Of a stretch of DNA of 35,171 nucleotides, positions 16,677 through 26,856 are shown one piece after another. The position numbers and the translations under genes are program-made. The stretch is from NCBI GenBank assembly GCA_028291565.1, contig JAQGHT010000205.1, forward strand, positions 1-35,171, in the 5' to 3' direction. Within the stretch, counting starts at the first letter, position 1, and the number at the start of each line of letters is the position of its first letter. The notes beneath the pieces are model-generated. The model did no database searches. It was not told the origin of the DNA and saw nothing but the letters and a program-made list of their open reading frames with translations. This DNA is from Planctomycetaceae bacterium (GTDB lineage Bacteria > Planctomycetota > Planctomycetia > Planctomycetales > Planctomycetaceae).

Positions 16677-19600
16677 CTACTTGACTTCCTCGTACCGTGG
16701 CACGTCACCATCAACGATTCGCTTCCAGGCCTTCGCAAACAACGCATGCACTGGTTCCAGGGGCACTATCCGCCCAAAAGGAGGGACGGGTCGCTGGAGA
16801 TAGTCGCGACTGAGTTGGAAGTGCGGGATCTTCCAGGTCTCGAGCGGCAAATGGGGGGCTTTAAGATCTTCCCATCCACCAGGCAGAAAATGCTTGCGCC
16901 CCGCGCGAGTTCTGGACGCTTCGAGAACCAGCTTCTTTTCAAGCAGTTCACTGCCATGCTTCTTGATCGAGGCCGTCGTCCAGCCATTCCACAATGTGAC
17001 ATTCTTGTCAGTGGGGTCGGCCAACGTAATCAATTGCAAATAGTAGACTGCCGCGTCCTCACTCAGTGCCAGTTTGCGGGTCACCTGTTTGACAATGTCC
17101 GGGGCGGAATGCAATGGATTTGTCTCATAGTTACCAGGGGGGACCGGAGTTTGTTTGATGCGATTCACAAGGGCCTGAAAATCGTCGGAACGGACCACGC
17201 GAAAGTGCTTCATGACGCTTGATGGCTCCAAGGATTCCTGATCAGCGGTACCTAACAGAGCATTCAGTTGATTTGACACTCTCTCGATTTCCGTATGCGT
17301 CGTGGCCCGCGCGGGTCGGAACGTGATCCGCAGTCGATTTTCATCGACTCCCACGACGACACATCCGTCATCAGCGACATCAATCGAATCCTGCTTCTGC
17401 GGTTTTCCGACGATGGACTCCAGAAGCTCGCTCAGTTTCGGTCCCTTACCAGTTCCCGAATCGTATCGGCCTCCCGCGGAAAGCAACAAACCAGGGTTTG
17501 CCAGTGCCTTCAGCGTTGCCTGATAAACTTCGACAATCTTCGTTCGCGCAGGATCGCCAACCGGCAGCCCATAAGCCAGCAGGGCGATGCAATTGCCAAC
17601 GGCCTGCAGAACAGATTCGTTGAATTTGAACCGGTCGTCGTGACAGACCGGTTCCGTCCAATTTTGGACTTTACCAAACTTCCAAACCCCTTGATCACTC
17701 AATAACGGATGTGTCAACGGCGTGTTGAGGGCCTCGAATAGCTGGTTCTTGTTGACTCCATAGCCGATCGATTCGGACAGCTTTTCCATCCATTCGGCAC
17801 TGAGTGGCAGCCGATTCGGTTTTTCGCCATGCCATGCGGCTCGAATGCGGTCTGCAACTTTCGTGGGAGGCTGCTCCCACAGGTCGGCGGGTTCGCCTGC
17901 GATCACCGCCCGCACCAGCGACTGCAACAGATTCGCCGGCAATGCTTTCAACGCTTCTTTCGCCGCTGAGCATTCTTTGGTCTTGAGTTTACAACCTTCC
18001 CGCAGAGGAGTCGGCATGAAATTGACCGAGTAGTCATCAAATCCCGGCAGCCCAAACCAGACCAATGCAACTTCCGCGACGGACGCTTTGACTTCCTCGG
18101 CCAGCGATTTCAACAGAGCTGCGGGCGGGATATTGACGGGATTCAATTTCGCGAGACCGATGAACGAGCGGAGTGCGTCGGCGGACCAGACGGGAGGTGG
18201 AATGATGACTTCAGAACCGGGTTGTTCGGTGAGTCCCGAAATCGATTCGAATTCTCCATCGGCTGAATACTCGATGACTTCGAAACCTCGATAATTGCGG
18301 TCAATCAGAAAACGGTTCCGTTTCCCAATGTAGGGGATGCCCCAGTCGAGGTATGCCACGTGTCCCGCTTCAGCCGCTTCCGCTTTGACGACCGCCTTTT
18401 CTGCATCGAGAAACTGGTTGTCTGATGTCGCAGCGATGAAGATCCGGAACGATCCAGGAAGCTGGTGAAATGCCAACTGACTCCAGCCTTCAGCAAAGGG
18501 AATCCAGCGTCCGTCTTTAGGATCGGAACAGTATGCGGACCAGATTCGCTGGGCGACACCTTTGGTCAAAGTCCGCAAATGGTCCAGCCACTGCTGAGGG
18601 AAGAGGACGCCGGCGCTTTGCCCGGTAAAAAACTTGGCTGCAAGCCCCGCGGACTCCATGAAGGACAGGTGCGGCAGAGATCGAAATCCGTACTTGATGC
18701 TTGCCAGATAGGGCGTCGCGGCGGCATCGGCGGCAGCGACATCAACGGCCGATTTGTCAGCGACCGGCTCTGCAGACCGAGTCTCAACCAGCTTGGCGAG
18801 CTGACGGATCTTCTGACCGGCCCGGATCGTGATCCCGCGAAGTCCGGTTAACAGGCGGGTGTGAACTTCCTTTCCCAGCAACTTGCGAATCGCGTCGTCC
18901 AGCAGGGGCGAATGGAGCGCCTCGTCACGGAGCGTCAGCTTTTGCATGATTTTCGTGACGGGTGTTTTCTTCGGGGTATTCGCCGGAGCATTGGCTTCCA
19001 GATCGGCGACATTGCCGCTCGTAAAGTTGTCGAAATCCTGCTGCTCTGCCTGCAGCAAGGCGCCGACTTCGGCGTCCGAGATCGAACGCAGTTTTTTCGA
19101 TGCCGCAAGATCCCGGATTTGAAACTCATGCAGATAGATCGGGGAAACGCCGGTCACCTGGCCCCGGCTGTAGCTGTCGCCGTCTCCTGCGACAGCCGAG
19201 ATTTCATAAGCACCAGAGGGATCCCAGATGGTGAAGCTTTTTGAAGCACTATGCAGCTTGATCTGCTCAAGAGGCAAAAGCGTCTCTGTCGCCGGTTGTT
19301 TCAGCAGAAAACTGACCTCTCGACCGCTCGTCGACTCCCACGCGCGTCCGTCAACTCCTTCGATACGGCGCGTCCCGTTGGGACTGCTTCGGATTCGAAA
19401 GCCAGCCAACCCCGCATGGACTCCTAAAGGGGAATTGGGAAAGCTGTCACCAACTGGCAGCAATGAACTGTGCGCAATGTCCAATTGCGAATTGTCTCGA
19501 ACAAAATCCTCAAAAAATGAGGGCATCGATTTCCGGCCTTTCTTGCCGGTCACCGGGTCAATTTCGTGGATCGAGTATTCATGGTCGGTCGTGACCGAAT

Positions 19601-21692
19601 TGTAGTCAAAGGATCGCATCCACCAATGTGTGCCATCGCAAATCACGGAATCGTTGTCTCGCAGACCTGTCAGCCCCTGGCTGCCGCGATGCACAATCTT
19701 GTCCCCAATGAAAGTCCCTCCGCCAGGCACGTCAACGGAGATGCCACTCAGTTCAGATGCAAAGTGGACGTATTCGGGTTCACCGGGATGGGGATCACTG
19801 TTCCAGAAACTCGCGAATTGATAACCCTTACCAGACCAGACCAGCAGATCGCCATCAATGAATCTGAGACATTTCAGTTCATGGCCTTTGGGAAGTTTCA
19901 ATTCAGTCTCGTGAACAATGTCTTCCCCTTTCAAAACAACCGCTTTCAGACGGTCGGTCAGAATCACATAGGGAAATTGTCCGAAAACGAGGGGCGGTGA
20001 TTTGTTTGCGGCAATGAAGTTCTCGAACACTCGTTCCAACGCCGGCCACCCGTATTCGTCCATCAGACCGCCGCAGATCGTGCGCTCGATTGCCGGCTGA
20101 ATGTTGGCCCCTTTTAACTGTTCGAGGGCCTCGGGAAATTCCTCGAAAATTGCTCGGCGTGTCTTATTTTCCAGGAGCTGTAATGAGGACTCCGCCCCGG
20201 GCAACCCACCACTTGTCAAGTCGCCCACCAGTGAACTCAGCCATTTGCGGCGCGCATCGCGCAACGCGATCTTTCCTGCCGCGACGGCTTCAAACGCGGA
20301 CTCGCCGGCCGCCGCCTGCAGCGCATTGTGAATGGACTGAGTGAACCGGCCATCTGCGACAACATGAACTGGATCGCGTGGACGATTCCGTAGTTTGTCT
20401 GCGAGATCAACTGGTACCGCCCAATGTTTCAGGTCAAAAAAGATGCCTGCTGGAACTTCCAGGAAAGGGACTTTCAATTCCAGGGCCAGATCGATGAGAT
20501 CCACATCTGCCGAAACGATGTGATTCCAGCGATTCTTCGAATACAAGTCGACCGGCACGTTGTCTTTTCGCAAACGGGGCGCCATGGCTTCGAGAATGTC
20601 GAAGATCTTCTGCCGGGGACGGTCATAGTTGCGTGTCAGGCGCGTCAACCAGGCAGCTGGTCCGCCATTCGGCTGGGCTTCGTCCGCCACATTATCTTTC
20701 CAGGCATTGGCCAGAATACCCCATGAGTCGAGATGGTCCAACCACGGCCACAGGTCATCATTCCTCCAGCTCGACGTCTGAGGAATCATGTTCAGCAACA
20801 CGCCTGCAACATGGTTGTTTTGAACCACGAGTTGCGAGATCGCTTTCGACGCGCTGACCCAAAACCCCATCGACGCCCGACTGATTGCCGGCGAATCGAT
20901 GATCTCCAGGAGTACCGAGCGAATTTCCTCATCCTGATTGAGCCCCGTGGCTTTCATCAACGGTTGCAGGTCTTTCAGCATCGACGTCCAGGGCGGCATA
21001 CCCCCCAATGTCCGGCGAACACACAGTTCCCGGAAGAACTTCCAGGCCGCTTTGGGGTCATGAGTCGACAACAGTTCTTTGCCGTACTCGGTTAACGCCT
21101 TGATGCTGACCGCGCCCGCGAGTGCGAACTCCAGAAACGCATCCTGCCGTAACGATTCGTCGACCTTCAGTGCATGCACTTTCTCGGCTTCGCGCGCTTT
21201 GCCGAAAGCTCGCGATCCATACGTCGCGTTATCGAGTGCGATGAACTCGCGCCCGGCTTGCTCCCAGAATGAGGGCAGGAAATGGGCGACACTTTTGCCC
21301 AGTCGCTTGGAGATTTCCGTGAATTCCTCATAGCCAAAGCCTGGCTTGGCCTTCGATCGGCGAACGGCTTTCTTAAACTCCTTGACCAGTTCCAGAGCAT
21401 ACCGCGCGTGCGGCGGATCATTGACGACGGCCCAGCCGGGAAAGCCCAAAGCTTGCCGCTGCCGCTTGGCAATCGGACCGGTGACCTCGGGCGGAGTGCA
21501 CCCGAGAAACTCCATCGTCAGATCTTCACCCTCAGCCAGATTGTCCGCGATCAGTCGTACGATGGGTCGGTTTCCGAGCGCCGCGTGCCGGTACAATCGT
21601 GCGCTGATGTTGTCGACCGTCGATTCATTCTTCAGCTTTTCTTTCGCGGACAAATACGCGCCCGCGGCGATGAGGTCTTCCGGCTTAATCAT
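16677..21692 (-). CDS. Giant uncharacterised protein (1671 aa), paralog 1 of tandem pair
   Basis: Uninterrupted ORF MIKPEDLIAAGAYLSAKEKLKNESTVDNISARLYRH...IVDGDVPRYEEVK; homologous along its length to the neighbouring ORF 21749..26767. Confidence 0.93.
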   Translation of the reverse strand: MIKPEDLIAAGAYLSAKEKLKNESTVDNISARLYRHAALGNRPIVRLIADNLAEGEDLTMEFLGCTPPEVTGPIAKRQRQALGFPGWAVVNDPPHARYALELVKEFKKAVRRSKAKPGFGYEEFTEISKRLGKSVAHFLPSFWEQAGREFIALDNATYGSRAFGKAREAEKVHALKVDESLRQDAFLEFALAGAVSIKALTEYGKELLSTHDPKAAWKFFRELCVRRTLGGMPPWTSMLKDLQPLMKATGLNQDEEIRSVLLEIIDSPAISRASMGFWVSASKAISQLVVQNNHVAGVLLNMIPQTSSWRNDDLWPWLDHLDSWGILANAWKDNVADEAQPNGGPAAWLTRLTRNYDRPRQKIFDILEAMAPRLRKDNVPVDLYSKNRWNHIVSADVDLIDLALELKVPFLEVPAGIFFDLKHWAVPVDLADKLRNRPRDPVHVVADGRFTQSIHNALQAAAGESAFEAVAAGKIALRDARRKWLSSLVGDLTSGGLPGAESSLQLLENKTRRAIFEEFPEALEQLKGANIQPAIERTICGGLMDEYGWPALERVFENFIAANKSPPLVFGQFPYVILTDRLKAVVLKGEDIVHETELKLPKGHELKCLRFIDGDLLVWSGKGYQFASFWNSDPHPGEPEYVHFASELSGISVDVPGGGTFIGDKIVHRGSQGLTGLRDNDSVICDGTHWWMRSFDYNSVTTDHEYSIHEIDPVTGKKGRKSMPSFFEDFVRDNSQLDIAHSSLLPVGDSFPNSPLGVHAGLAGFRIRSSPNGTRRIEGVDGRAWESTSGREVSFLLKQPATETLLPLEQIKLHSASKSFTIWDPSGAYEISAVAGDGDSYSRGQVTGVSPIYLHEFQIRDLAASKKLRSISDAEVGALLQAEQQDFDNFTSGNVADLEANAPANTPKKTPVTKIMQKLTLRDEALHSPLLDDAIRKLLGKEVHTRLLTGLRGITIRAGQKIRQLAKLVETRSAEPVADKSAVDVAAADAAATPYLASIKYGFRSLPHLSFMESAGLAAKFFTGQSAGVLFPQQWLDHLRTLTKGVAQRIWSAYCSDPKDGRWIPFAEGWSQLAFHQLPGSFRIFIAATSDNQFLDAEKAVVKAEAAEAGHVAYLDWGIPYIGKRNRFLIDRNYRGFEVIEYSADGEFESISGLTEQPGSEVIIPPPVWSADALRSFIGLAKLNPVNIPPAALLKSLAEEVKASVAEVALVWFGLPGFDDYSVNFMPTPLREGCKLKTKECSAAKEALKALPANLLQSLVRAVIAGEPADLWEQPPTKVADRIRAAWHGEKPNRLPLSAEWMEKLSESIGYGVNKNQLFEALNTPLTHPLLSDQGVWKFGKVQNWTEPVCHDDRFKFNESVLQAVGNCIALLAYGLPVGDPARTKIVEVYQATLKALANPGLLLSAGGRYDSGTGKGPKLSELLESIVGKPQKQDSIDVADDGCVVVGVDENRLRITFRPARATTHTEIERVSNQLNALLGTADQESLEPSSVMKHFRVVRSDDFQALVNRIKQTPVPPGNYETNPLHSAPDIVKQVTRKLALSEDAAVYYLQLITLADPTDKNVTLWNGWTTASIKKHGSELLEKKLVLEASRTRAGRKHFLPGGWEDLKAPHLPLETWKIPHFQLSRDYLQRPVPPFGRIVPLEPVHALFAKAWKRIVDGDVPRYEEVK

Positions 21693-21748
21693 GATGTGTC
21701 ATCCCTGTTTGCGCTGCTGGATAAATGGCTGACAAAGGACCAGGCGTG

Positions 21749-24700
21749 TCATTTCACCTCTTCATATCGTGGCACGTCCCCGTCGACGATCCGCTTCCAG
21801 GCCTTGGCAAACAACATCGATACCGGCTGCAGCGGCAGGACGCGTCCCAGCGGTGGAGTTGCCCGCTGATAGGCATCGCGGGTCATCTGGAACAGAGGCA
21901 TTTTCCAGGTCTCCAGGGGGAGGTGCGGCGACTTCAGATCTTCCCAACCGCCTGGCAGAAAGAATTTGCGTCCCGCTCGCGAACGTGTCGCTTCAAGGAC
22001 CACTTTCTTTTCAATCAGTTCCTGCGCGATCTTTTTCAACGCGGCCGTCGTCCATCCATTCCAAACCGTGATATTCTTGTCGGTCGGATCGGGCAGGGCG
22101 AGCAACTGCAGATAATAGGCCGCTGCGTTTTCACTCACTTTGAGCTTCTTGGCGACCTGTTGGACCAGCTCTGGAACTGACAGCAGCGGATTCGTTTCGT
22201 AACTGCCAGCTGGTACTGGCGTCTCTCTAACACGCTTGCCGAGTTCCTCGAATTCCGTGGAGTGAATGAGCCGCAGTTGGTTGATCAGTTGTATTGAATC
22301 ACCGTCGGCTTCGTCATCATCATCGGACTGACCAGCAATCAAGGCTCCTAATTGATTCGCCAATCGCTCCCATTGAGCGGTTGTTTTCAATGCTGCCGGA
22401 CGGAACGCGACGCGGAACCACTGCGAATCATTTACGACAACCACGACACCGTCATCGACCATCTGGAACGTCTCGTGCGGTTTCAGTTGACCGACTGAGG
22501 ACTGCACTAGCTTTTCGTATGCCGTTTTCTTCTTGGGCTCGTACTCGTAATGAGCTCCCGCAGTCAGCAGCAACCCTGGATTGGCGAGCGCCCTCTTAAG
22601 CGCCGGAATCACATCGCTGGCCTTTTCTCGGGCGGGGTCGCCTACTGGCAGGCCGTAGATCAACAATGCGACGCTGGGCAGGGCGGCCGTCAAAACGACT
22701 TCGCCGAACTCGCAGCCATTGTCGTCACACACAAGTTGAACGTTGTCATCCTTCATCCCGAAGGACCAGTTCCCCTGATGGCTGAATAACGAGCTGTTTA
22801 ATGGAGAATTCAGCGCCTCGAGCAGGCGGGACTTCACAATTCCGTATCCCATCGCGTCGGTCAGTTTCTCTACCCACTCGGGCGAGAGCGGAATTCGCTG
22901 GTTCTGATCGTCCTTCCATGCAGCTGTGAGCCGCGCCGCGACCTTCGCGGGAGGAGCTTCCCACAATTCGGCAGGATCTCCGGTCAAAACGGCTTGAACG
23001 AGGTTCCGCAGCTTCGCAGGTGGCATCGCCTGCAGAGATTTCTTCGCGGCCGAGCACTCCTTGGCCTTCAGTTTGCATGCGTCACGCAGGTGGGCCGGCA
23101 TGAAGTTAGCCGAGTAATTATCAATATTAGGCAATCCAAACCAGACCAGTGCCACTTCGGCGACACTCGCCTTGACTTCACTGGCAACCGAATTCAACAG
23201 GTCAACCGCAGGGATGTTGATGGGATTCGCTTGTGCCAGCTGCGCGAATGTACGCAACTCCTTACCGGTCCAGATTGCCGGAGGGCTGACCGACACCGTA
23301 TGGGGCTGTTCAGTCAGGTCGGGAATAGATTCGAAGTTTCCGTCAGGTGAGTATTCCAGAACTTCAAAGTCGCCGTAACTCTTGCGGATCAGGAAGCGGC
23401 TGGACCGGCCTGCATAAGGCACCACCCAGGACCACTCCTCATCTTCATCATCATCGTCGTCGTCGTCATCATTTTCGTCCTCCAAGGAACGGATCGCATT
23501 CAACGCGGCGTATTCCGCTTCCATAAACTTTTCATCCGTAGATTCACCATCGAATCGGCGGAACCGACCCGGCAGGTTCTGGAACGGTAGATCGCTCCAG
23601 ATCTCGGCGAACGGGATCCATTTCTTGTCATTCGGATCCGTACAGTATTCAGACCAAAGTCGCTGTGGAAGCCCTTCGGAGAGGGCACGCAGATGATCGA
23701 ACCAAACTTCCGGAAAGTGCACACTCGATAATTCCCCATTGAAGAAACGCGAGACGTGCTCAATGGATGACAGGAACGAAACGTCGGGTAGTCGCTCAAA
23801 GCCATAACTGAGCGTCGCAAGAAATGGCTCGACCGCAATTTCCGCCTCGGTCAGCGAACCGTCCACGGAGTTCGAGTCCGATTCCGCCGAGCGTTGCGCG
23901 ACAATCTTTGCGAATTGGCGCGATGTCTGCCCAGCCTGAATCACAACGCCTCGCAGTCCCTTCAGCAACCGCGGGTGAACGCCAGCCCCCAGCAGTTTGT
24001 CAATCGCCGCATCCAGCGACGGGCAATGGATCGAGGGATCTCGTTGCGTACTCGGCGGTGATTGTGGATCAGACTGCGGAGTCGTCAACTTGCCAGATTT
24101 GAATGCCTCATAATCCTGCTCTTCGGCATCCAGCAGTGTCTGTGTCTGCTTTTTCGTAATGGCCCGCAACTTTTTCGAAGCGGCCAGATCTCGGAATTGG
24201 AAAGCGTTCAGAAAGATGGGTGGTAACAAGCCAACCTGGCCAGAACTGTATCCGCTGCCATTACTGATCACGGACAGTTCCATTTCCCCAGTCGAATCCC
24301 ATAACCGGAAGCCGGCATCGGAACTATGGAGACCCATCGATTCCACGGGCAGATAGGCATCAGTTCCAGCCTGATGCAGCAAACCAGTGAATTGCGCGGC
24401 ATGCGGCACCTCAATGGATCGGCCGTCGATGCCTTCAATTCGATGCAGGCCTGTGGCGTTTGATCGCACTCGGTATCCGAGCAATCCGTCCTGGCTCCCG
24501 AACAGCGAACTGCTAAAGAGCTCGCCCAGCGGCAACAAGGACGACCTGGAGTGATTCAACGTCGCGTCATCCTGAAGAAAATCTTCGAAGAACGACGGCA
24601 TCGATTGCCGGCCGCGCTTGCCCGCGACCGGATCGAATTCATGCGTTGAAATCGTCGATTCGTAGGTCGTCATATCGTATTTCTGAACCTGTGACCACCA

Positions 24701-26767
24701 GTGCTTTCCATCGGAAACAATCGCCTCAGAAGCGGCGAGCGACATCACCTCCCGATCTCCGCGATGGACAAGTTTTTCGCCGATCAGCGTACCGCCGCCG
24801 GCCATTTCCAATGCGATGCCGAAGATTTGACTCGAAAAATAGGCATAGCCCGACTGGCCGGATTGGGGATCACTGTTCCAGAAATTCGTCATCTGGTAGT
24901 TTGCGGCTGCCCACACCAGCAGATCGCCATCGAGATACATCAGGTACTCGAGTTTGTGTCCTTTCGGCAACTTCAATTCCGCTTCAAAGACAATCTGATC
25001 GGCGCGCAACACGACCGCTTTCAGGCTATCTGTCACGATCAGGTAGGGGAAATGCCCAAAGAACCGCGGCGGGCGCTGGCCTGCCGCGACGAATGATTCA
25101 TACACACTTTCCAGTGCGGGCCAACCGTACTCATCGATCAAGCCGCCCGCGATCGTGCGCGTTACGGCCGACACCAGATCAGCTTGACGCAAGAGCGCCA
25201 GTTGATCTGGAAATTCCCGGAAGATGGCTCGCTGAGTCTTCTGGTCCAGCGCTAATAAAGACGCTTCGGCCCGCGGCAATGCCGCGTTCGAGACCCCGGC
25301 AACATGTGCAGCCAACCAATCACGGCGCGCCTGCTGCAGCCCCTGTTTGCCTGTTGCCGCCAATTCGAAATTGGAATCGCCAGCGGCCTCCTGGACCGCG
25401 GTACGAATCAAGGGACCAAATCGCTTGTCGGCCACAAGATGCACGGGGTCTCGAGGACGATTCCGAGCCCCTTTTTCGGCGTCTGCCGGTGTCGCCCAAT
25501 CTTCCAGATCAAATGTCGTCTGGGATGACGGATCCGAAACCGGAATCCCCAATTCCAGTGCCAGATCCAATACGTCGGCATCGGCCACGACACGACCTCG
25601 CCAGCCGGGTTTGGGATACAAATTCACGGGCACGTTGTCTTTTTTCAAGACGGGCGCCAGATGTTCCAGAAGGTCGAAGATCCTTTGCCGGGGACGATTG
25701 AAGCTCTGGATAATTCGAGACAACCAGGCGGCCGCCCCACCGCTCGGACGTGCTTCGTCCGCGACTCCGGGCTTCCAGGCGTTCGCCAGGATCCCCCAGG
25801 ACTCCAGATGTTCCAGCCAGGGCCAGATGTCTTCTTTCCCCCAGCCCGCGGTTTGCGGAATCATACTGAGCAGCACGCCCGCCACATGATCATTTTTCTT
25901 GACGAGCTGCGCAATGGCTTTCGACGCGCTGTCCCAAAATCCCATCGCCGCGCGGCTGATGGCGGGAGAATCGATGACTTCCGCCAGGATGACTTGGATC
26001 TCGTGCTCCTGATCGAGCTCTGCCGCCTTCATGAGAGGTTGCAGATCCTTCAACATCGCTGGCCAGGGGGGCATGCCACCCAGAATGCGGCGTACGCAGA
26101 GCTCGCGAAAGAACGCCCACGCGGCCTTGGGGTCATGCGTCGACAGCAACTCTTTCCCGTACTCGGTGAGGGCCTTGATACTGACCGCCCCCGCCAATGC
26201 GAATTCCAGGAATGCATCCTGGCGCGTCGACTCGTCCACCTTCAGGGCATGGACCTTCTCCGCTTCCCGTGCCTTGCCAAACGCTCGTGAAGCATAAGTG
26301 GAATTGTCGAATGCGATAAACTCACGCCCGACTTGCTCCCAGAAGGAAGGCAGGAAGTGCGCCACGCTGCTGCCGAGTTGCTTCGAGGTTTCGACGAACT
26401 CGTCATAGCCGTGACCGGGCTTGGCCTTCGACCGACGAACGGCCTTCTTGAACCCTTTGACCAGTTCCAGAGCGTACCGTGCATGTTTCGGATCGTTGAC
26501 CAGGGCCCAACCGGGAAATCCCAGGGCCTGTCGTTGCCGCCGGGCGACCGGACCAATCACTTCCGGCGGCGTAAACCCGAGGAACTCCAGGGTCAGGTCT
26601 TCACCTTCCGCCAGGTTGTCCGCGGTCAGTCGCACGACCGGGCGGTCCCCCAAAGCGGGGTGGCGGTACACACGAGCACTGATGTTATCGACAGCCGATT
26701 CATTCGACAGTTTTTCTTTTGTCGAAAGGAACGCACCAGCGGCAATCAGTTCATCAGCCTTAACCAT
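21749..26767 (-). CDS. Giant uncharacterised protein (1672 aa), paralog 2 of tandem pair
   Basis: Uninterrupted ORF MVKADELIAAGAFLSTKEKLSNESAVDNISARVYRH...IVDGDVPRYEEVK; contains an Asp-rich run DENDDDDDDDDEDEEW. Confidence 0.93.
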   Translation of the reverse strand: MVKADELIAAGAFLSTKEKLSNESAVDNISARVYRHPALGDRPVVRLTADNLAEGEDLTLEFLGFTPPEVIGPVARRQRQALGFPGWALVNDPKHARYALELVKGFKKAVRRSKAKPGHGYDEFVETSKQLGSSVAHFLPSFWEQVGREFIAFDNSTYASRAFGKAREAEKVHALKVDESTRQDAFLEFALAGAVSIKALTEYGKELLSTHDPKAAWAFFRELCVRRILGGMPPWPAMLKDLQPLMKAAELDQEHEIQVILAEVIDSPAISRAAMGFWDSASKAIAQLVKKNDHVAGVLLSMIPQTAGWGKEDIWPWLEHLESWGILANAWKPGVADEARPSGGAAAWLSRIIQSFNRPRQRIFDLLEHLAPVLKKDNVPVNLYPKPGWRGRVVADADVLDLALELGIPVSDPSSQTTFDLEDWATPADAEKGARNRPRDPVHLVADKRFGPLIRTAVQEAAGDSNFELAATGKQGLQQARRDWLAAHVAGVSNAALPRAEASLLALDQKTQRAIFREFPDQLALLRQADLVSAVTRTIAGGLIDEYGWPALESVYESFVAAGQRPPRFFGHFPYLIVTDSLKAVVLRADQIVFEAELKLPKGHKLEYLMYLDGDLLVWAAANYQMTNFWNSDPQSGQSGYAYFSSQIFGIALEMAGGGTLIGEKLVHRGDREVMSLAASEAIVSDGKHWWSQVQKYDMTTYESTISTHEFDPVAGKRGRQSMPSFFEDFLQDDATLNHSRSSLLPLGELFSSSLFGSQDGLLGYRVRSNATGLHRIEGIDGRSIEVPHAAQFTGLLHQAGTDAYLPVESMGLHSSDAGFRLWDSTGEMELSVISNGSGYSSGQVGLLPPIFLNAFQFRDLAASKKLRAITKKQTQTLLDAEEQDYEAFKSGKLTTPQSDPQSPPSTQRDPSIHCPSLDAAIDKLLGAGVHPRLLKGLRGVVIQAGQTSRQFAKIVAQRSAESDSNSVDGSLTEAEIAVEPFLATLSYGFERLPDVSFLSSIEHVSRFFNGELSSVHFPEVWFDHLRALSEGLPQRLWSEYCTDPNDKKWIPFAEIWSDLPFQNLPGRFRRFDGESTDEKFMEAEYAALNAIRSLEDENDDDDDDDDEDEEWSWVVPYAGRSSRFLIRKSYGDFEVLEYSPDGNFESIPDLTEQPHTVSVSPPAIWTGKELRTFAQLAQANPINIPAVDLLNSVASEVKASVAEVALVWFGLPNIDNYSANFMPAHLRDACKLKAKECSAAKKSLQAMPPAKLRNLVQAVLTGDPAELWEAPPAKVAARLTAAWKDDQNQRIPLSPEWVEKLTDAMGYGIVKSRLLEALNSPLNSSLFSHQGNWSFGMKDDNVQLVCDDNGCEFGEVVLTAALPSVALLIYGLPVGDPAREKASDVIPALKRALANPGLLLTAGAHYEYEPKKKTAYEKLVQSSVGQLKPHETFQMVDDGVVVVVNDSQWFRVAFRPAALKTTAQWERLANQLGALIAGQSDDDDEADGDSIQLINQLRLIHSTEFEELGKRVRETPVPAGSYETNPLLSVPELVQQVAKKLKVSENAAAYYLQLLALPDPTDKNITVWNGWTTAALKKIAQELIEKKVVLEATRSRAGRKFFLPGGWEDLKSPHLPLETWKMPLFQMTRDAYQRATPPLGRVLPLQPVSMLFAKAWKRIVDGDVPRYEEVK

Positions 26768-26856
26768 GATATCGCATCCCGGGTTTCAAGTGAGCGATGT
26801 TTGAAGCGAAGAGATGTCTTGGAAAACTTCCGCGTACTGCCTCACCAAATCTCAAA

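Noticed and set aside
24646-25701. 351-aa plus-strand ORF
   Set aside because: Antisense to the giant paralog 2 CDS; Arg/Pro/Ser-rich low-quality translation, typical shadow ORF of a high-GC gene.
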